A stretch of DNA of 51,699 nt, taken from Candidatus Aadella gelida. GTDB lineage: Bacteria; Omnitrophota; Gorgyraeia; Tantalellales; Tantalellaceae. Both the position numbers and the translations under genes were made by a program. This document shows positions 47,760 through 51,699 of this stretch, in pieces. Under the pieces are notes generated by a model that was not told where the DNA came from, did not search any database, and saw nothing but the letters and a program-made list of their open reading frames with translations. Location of the stretch: contig JAVCDB010000113.1 in the NCBI GenBank assembly GCA_030765205.1, positions 1-51,699 on the forward strand, given 5' to 3'. Every line of letters starts with the position of its first letter. Position 1 is the stretch's first letter.

Positions 47760-48638
47760 ATGGGTATAGCGTCAACAGTAATAAAAGCATTATTAGAGAA
47801 TGGGGTACATTTTGGTCACCAGACCAATAAATGGAACCCGAAAATGAAAAAGTATATCTTTGGAGCAAAAAGCGGGATATATATAATCGACCTCAGAAAG
47901 ACAGAAGCTGCGTTAGCTAAAGCAGTAGAAACTATATACGAACTTGCAGCTTCAGGGAAAACCATACTTTTTGCGGGAACTAAAAAACAAGCAAAATGTA
48001 TCATTCGTGAAGAAGCTGAAAGATGCGGGATGTTCTTTATAGATGAAAGATGGCTGGGGGGATGCCTTACCAATTTCACTACTATAAGAAAAAGTGTTGA
48101 TAGACTTAATCTTCTGCAGGAAAAGAAGAAAAGCGAAGCGTATGAAAATTTGGCGAAGAAAGAAAAAGCGCATATTGAACGCGCAGAATACAAATTGCTG
48201 AAGAATCTTGAAGGTATACGCGATATGGAAGTCTTGCCGGATTGCCTGGTAATAGTCGACGCGGAAGCGGAACACATAGCCATAAAAGAAGCCAGAAAGA
48301 TAGGAATACCGGTAATCGCGCTGATCGATACTAACTGTGATCCGGATCTTGTAGATTATCCTATCCCCGGGAATGATGATGCAATAAGGTCGATCAAGTA
48401 TATCGTCTCCTCACTAGCTGATGCTGTTGAAAAAGGCAGGAACGAGTTTATGGGTACGACCGTTAAGAAAGAAAAACCTGAACCCGAAACCCCGGAAACA
48501 GCACCCGAAGAGAAAAAAGAGGAAAAGATTATAGTCGAAGAAATTGTCGAAGTGCCGGAAGAACCTAAGAAAGAGCAGGAAGAAGTACAAGCAAAAGAAG
48601 AGCCTGAAGAATCTATAGAAGGCGACATAAATATATAG
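47760..48638 (+). CDS. rpsB: Ribosomal protein uS2 with acidic C-terminal extension
   Basis: [25 protein letters not shown]; start corrected from 47742. Confidence 0.95.
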   Translation: MGIASTVIKALLENGVHFGHQTNKWNPKMKKYIFGAKSGIYIIDLRKTEAALAKAVETIYELAASGKTILFAGTKKQAKCIIREEAERCGMFFIDERWLGGCLTNFTTIRKSVDRLNLLQEKKKSEAYENLAKKEKAHIERAEYKLLKNLEGIRDMEVLPDCLVIVDAEAEHIAIKEARKIGIPVIALIDTNCDPDLVDYPIPGNDDAIRSIKYIVSSLADAVEKGRNEFMGTTVKKEKPEPETPETAPEEKKEEKIIVEEIVEVPEEPKKEQEEVQAKEEPEESIEGDINI

Positions 48639-48706
48639 AGTGGTAGAAGAGGTCAGAGGGTAGAAGGTAGACCATTGACCATTGACTATAGAATGACCGA
48701 TGCGCA
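48637..48706. repeat. 7-nt periodic repeat, ten consecutive units
   Basis: AGAGTGG TAGAAGA GGTCAGA GGGTAGA AGGTAGA CCATTGA CCATTGA CTATAGA ATGACCG ATGCGCA. Confidence 0.85.
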
Positions 48707-48730
48707 AATGAGCTTCTAACCGTCATTGCG

Positions 48731-48779
48731 CGTGTCCGCCGTAGCCAGATAATATATAAATATATCGGCGAAGGAGGGA
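48731..48779 (-). repeat. Palindromic AT-core element, copy 3
   Basis: Minus CCTCCTTCGCCGATATATTTATATATTATCTGGCTACGGCGGACA, near-identical to copy 2. Confidence 0.85.
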
Positions 48780-48825
48780 GTGAAACGAAGCAAATTTAAA
48801 GAAGAAAAAAATAGGAGCTAATATA

Positions 48826-49416
48826 ATGAGCATGATGGACGCAGTAAAAACATTAAGATTCAAAACTTCCGCAGGAATGATGGAATGCAAAACAGCGCTT
48901 AAAGAATCCGGCGGGGACATAGAAAAAGCTATCGAGATACTTAGAAAAAAAGGTATAACAAAAGCCGCTAAGAAAGCGTCGCGAGTAGCGGGGCAGGGCA
49001 CAATAGAGTCTTATTTGCATACCGGAGGCAGAATAGGCGTGCTTCTTGAAGTTAACTGTGAAACAGACTTTGTTGCGAGGAATGATGCGTTTAAGGAGCT
49101 TACTAAAGATCTTGCTATGCAGATAGCCGCGGCTAACCCGTCATATGTTTCAAGGGACGATATCCCGGAAGATGTTATAGCTAAAGAAAAAGAGATATTT
49201 GCAACCCAGATAAAAGATAAGCCGAAAGAAGTTGTTGAAAAAATAGTTGAAGGCAAACTCACAAAATATTTTTCTGAATCATGTCTCCTAGAACAACCGT
49301 TCATAAAAGATCCTGATAAAAAAGTAAGTGATCTTGTCACGCAAGTTATCGCGACTTTAGGCGAGAATATTGTAGTAAAACGTTTTGCCCGATTCGAAGT
49401 AGGCGAACAGTTCTAG
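48826..49416 (+). CDS. tsf: Elongation factor Ts
   Basis: [39 protein letters not shown]. Confidence 0.97.
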   Translation: MSMMDAVKTLRFKTSAGMMECKTALKESGGDIEKAIEILRKKGITKAAKKASRVAGQGTIESYLHTGGRIGVLLEVNCETDFVARNDAFKELTKDLAMQIAAANPSYVSRDDIPEDVIAKEKEIFATQIKDKPKEVVEKIVEGKLTKYFSESCLLEQPFIKDPDKKVSDLVTQVIATLGENIVVKRFARFEVGEQF

Positions 49417-49466
49417 TTAAAAGTTCGTATTAGACTTTTAAACTTTTTGACCTTTAAACTGTTATT

Positions 49467-50186
49467 ATGGCTAAGAAAAACATAAAAAAGAATAGAGTTG
49501 TTCTCAAAATAAGCGGGGAAGCGCTTATGGGGGACCTGGGATATGGAATAGATCCCAAGGTAAGTAACTCTATAGCCAAACAGATAAAAGAAGTAAAAAA
49601 AACCGGAATAGAAATAGCCATAGTGATAGGAGGCGGTAATATCTTCAGGGGTTTGACCGCCGCAAGTAAAGGCATGGATCGTTCTACTGCCGATTATATG
49701 GGTATGCTGGCTACGATGCTTAATGGGCTAGCGCTTCAGGACGCATTAGAGACAGTGGGCGTACATACGAGGGTACTGACGGCGATCGAGATGCAGGAGC
49801 TTGCTGAACCGTATATCAGGCGTCGTGCGGTAAGACATCTTGAAAAGGGACGCGTTATAATTTTTGTCTGCGGTACGGGCAATCCTTATTTCACAACGGA
49901 TACCGCCGCAGCTTTAAGAGCCGTTGAGATAGGTGCCGAGATGATACTTAAAGCTACTAAAGTTGACGGCGTTTATTCTAAAGATCCGGTAAAGTATAAA
50001 AATGCTAAAAAGTATACAGAGCTTAGTTATATGGAAGTTTTAGAGAAAAAACTCAAAGTAATGGACGCAACCGCTGTAAGTTTATGTATGGACAATGATC
50101 TTCCTATAGTAGTTTTTAGCATGAAGAAAAAAGGTAATATAAAAAAAGCTGTCGATGGGAAAAAAATAGGAACAATAATCAAATGA
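49467..50186 (+). CDS. pyrH: UMP kinase
   Basis: [42 protein letters not shown]. Confidence 0.97.
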   Translation: MAKKNIKKNRVVLKISGEALMGDLGYGIDPKVSNSIAKQIKEVKKTGIEIAIVIGGGNIFRGLTAASKGMDRSTADYMGMLATMLNGLALQDALETVGVHTRVLTAIEMQELAEPYIRRRAVRHLEKGRVIIFVCGTGNPYFTTDTAAALRAVEIGAEMILKATKVDGVYSKDPVKYKNAKKYTELSYMEVLEKKLKVMDATAVSLCMDNDLPIVVFSMKKKGNIKKAVDGKKIGTIIK

Positions 50187-50223
50187 GCTGATCGGAGAGT
50201 TTTTTAAACTCTCCGATCAGCTC
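50185..50223 (+). terminator. 18-bp-stem hairpin overlapping pyrH stop codon
   Basis: GAGCTGATCGGAGAGTTT-TTT-AAACTCTCCGATCAGCTC. Confidence 0.7.
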
Positions 50224-50396
50224 ATCCTGAGGAGCGAAGCGACGAAGGATCTCAAAAATACAGGGAAAATAGAGAAAAACAGATCAAAGGTTAGAAGAGT
50301 TAGAAAAAGATTGAATTAATAGAGGCGAAGAATAAGTTGAAGTATCTGTATGAAAATTTAGTTAGAGATCCTTCGCTTCGCTCAGGATGATGAGTC
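50222..50396. repeat. Inverted pair of dispersed repeat CATCCTGAGGAGCGAAGCGACGAAGGATCTC
   Basis: Left tcatcctgaggagcgaagcgacgaaggatctc; right gagatccttcgcttcgctcaggatga. Confidence 0.85.
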
Positions 50397-50433
50397 GGAA
50401 AGATCCCGACCCATCAAATAAGGGGTGGTTTCT

Positions 50434-51000
50434 ATGGTTCAGACAGAAACGGGTAGAGTTATTAAAGAGGGCGAACACAAGATGGAAACGGCGGTAGACG
50501 CGTTAAAACATCAGTTCGCTACTATTAGAACGGGTAGAGCCCATCCCAGTCTAATAGAAGGCGTGAAAGTAGATTATTACGGGACAAAAACCCCGATCAA
50601 ACAATTAGCGAGCATATCTACACCCGAACCCAGGCTAATAGCTGTCCAACCATGGGATAAGACTTCAATGGAGATGATAGAAAAAGCCATACTAGCATCT
50701 GATATAGGAATAACCCCGACGAATGACGGGAAAATGATACGCCTTTCAATGCCGCAGCTAACACAGGAAAGGCGAGACGAATTAATAAAAGTGCTTCATA
50801 GAATAGCCGAAGAAACAAAAGTATCTATACGTAATGCACGGCATCATGCAATAGACGAGGCCGGGAAGCTTGAAAAAGATAACAAGATGACAGAAGACGA
50901 TAAGTTTGAAACGAAAGACCGCATGCAAAAAATAACTACTGAGTACACTAAGAAAATAGAAACTATACTCGCAGATAAAGAAAAAGAAATTCGTAGTTAA
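50434..51000 (+). CDS. frr: Ribosome recycling factor
   Basis: TIRTGRAHPSLIEGVKVDYYG, RIAEETKVSIRNARHHA. Confidence 0.96.
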   Translation: MVQTETGRVIKEGEHKMETAVDALKHQFATIRTGRAHPSLIEGVKVDYYGTKTPIKQLASISTPEPRLIAVQPWDKTSMEMIEKAILASDIGITPTNDGKMIRLSMPQLTQERRDELIKVLHRIAEETKVSIRNARHHAIDEAGKLEKDNKMTEDDKFETKDRMQKITTEYTKKIETILADKEKEIRS

Positions 51001-51005
51001 ATAGC

Positions 51006-51081
51006 GGGCCGCTAGCTCATCCGGTAGAGCAACGCCCTTTTAAGGCGTGGGTGCTTGGTTCGAGTCCAAGGCGGCTCACCA
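51006..51081 (+). tRNA. tRNA-Lys (TTT), CCA encoded
   Basis: GGGCCGC/GCGGCTC acceptor, anticodon loop CTTTTAA. Confidence 0.92.
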
Positions 51082-51090
51082 CTTATAAAA

Positions 51091-51124
51091 GCCTCGCAGC
51101 AGTAAAATGTTGCGAGGCTTTTTG
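51091..51124 (+). terminator. Rho-independent terminator after tRNA-Lys
   Basis: GCCTCGCAgcagtaaaatgtTGCGAGGC-TTTTT. Confidence 0.85.
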
Positions 51125-51184
51125 TTTCTACACATATCGCACATACCCCCACGTCCTAAAGACTTACGTCACTATCACGCCCAC

Positions 51185-51225
51185 CCGTCATTGCGAGAAG
51201 GCCCGAAGGGCCGACGAAGCAATCC
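51185..51225. repeat. Dispersed repeat CGTCATTGCGAG..GAAGCAATCCC
   Basis: ccgtcattgcgagaaggcccgaagggccgacgaagcaatccc. Confidence 0.8.
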
Positions 51226-51542
51226 CATATGACAACTCACCTATCTCTTTATCTCTAAAAGGCCCCATATTTAACGTCCGCCATTTAATGCGACCATCAC
51301 GGCCTCATGGAAAATTTTACAGGATAAACTCTCCAAACTATCATTGAATTCAAGGGCATTAAATGGAATCGGCGATATAATGGAAGGGATCTATCTCACT
51401 TTATCTCTAAATTAAGGAGGTCTTAGGCTAAAGAAAGACTCTATTGAAGAGTATCAGAGGATTTTTTTAGAACAATACGTCCAAGATTTGTCAGTAGAGA
51501 TAAATTTCGAATCCCGGAACCTCCACCATTTAAAATAAGCAT

Positions 51543-51577
51543 GAAGGCGATTCCAGTCACGGGATCGCCTTTTTTTT
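51543..51577 (+). terminator. Terminator-like hairpin and T-tract at group II intron insertion point
   Basis: AAGGCGATTCC-agtcac-GGGATCGCC-TTTTTTTT. Confidence 0.7.
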
Positions 51578-51578
51578 G

Positions 51579-51699
51579 GTGCGCCCAGCATGGGCGCTTA
51601 CTTGTCGGTGAAAGTCCGATATGGGGGTTGATAGTGCCAACCGTTAGCTTAAGACAAGGGTGTCCATCGTGAGGTGGAATCTGAAGGAAGTCGGCGGCA
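51579..51699 (+). mobile_element. Group II intron 5' end (domain I), truncated by window edge
   Basis: GTGCGCCCAGCATGGGCGC, GGTGAAAGTCCGA, CCAACCGTTAGC, AAGGGTGTCC, GGTGGAATCTGAAGGAAGTCGGCGGCA. Confidence 0.9.

Noticed and set aside
12946-48706. CRISPR array interpretation of the repeated intergenic words
   Set aside because: No fixed-length direct repeats separated by unique spacers; the units are contiguous 7-mers or palindromes, and no cas genes are seen.
51051-51347. 98-aa plus ORF after tRNA-Lys
   Set aside because: Reads through tRNA-Lys, its terminator and a dispersed repeat; not credible coding sequence.

Overview
The window reads as a gene-dense chromosomal segment of a diderm, LPS-making bacterium. 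The gene set and small-repeat style look Omnitrophica/PVC-like, but that placement is inference only. Core content: a collagen-like repeat ORF at the left edge; a complete rnfCDGEAB operon; purine genes (purN, purB, purM, purD, purE); eno; divIC/ftsB-like; glyA-rpiB-nrdR region; split transketolase; an ispE-spoVG-glmU-prs-rplY-pth-rpsF-ssb-rpsR-rplI-dnaB run; bamA-skp-lpxC-fabZ-lpxI with lpxB and a Gfo/Idh gene on the opposite strand; msbA-like; rpsB-tsf-pyrH-frr; five intact tRNA genes (Phe, Thr, fMet, Gln, Lys); and the 5' end of a group II intron running off the right edge. The unusual layer is intergenic. (1) A 47-48 bp AT-core palindromic element occurs three times; twice it follows the first 12 nt of a degenerate tRNA copy lying just upstream of the intact tRNA of the same type. 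(2) Many gaps carry sequences with strict 7-nt periodicity, often as inverted pairs. (3) Five copies of a GTTTAAAC-centred palindrome show compensatory arm changes. (4) A four-helix-bundle gene bounded by 23-bp inverted repeats sits inside the rnf operon. (5) A 56-aa protein with a duplicated CC-x2-C-x5-C motif, missed by the ORF track, is divergent from rnf. (6) SpoVG carries an inserted zinc ribbon. All calls are by eye; no searches were run.
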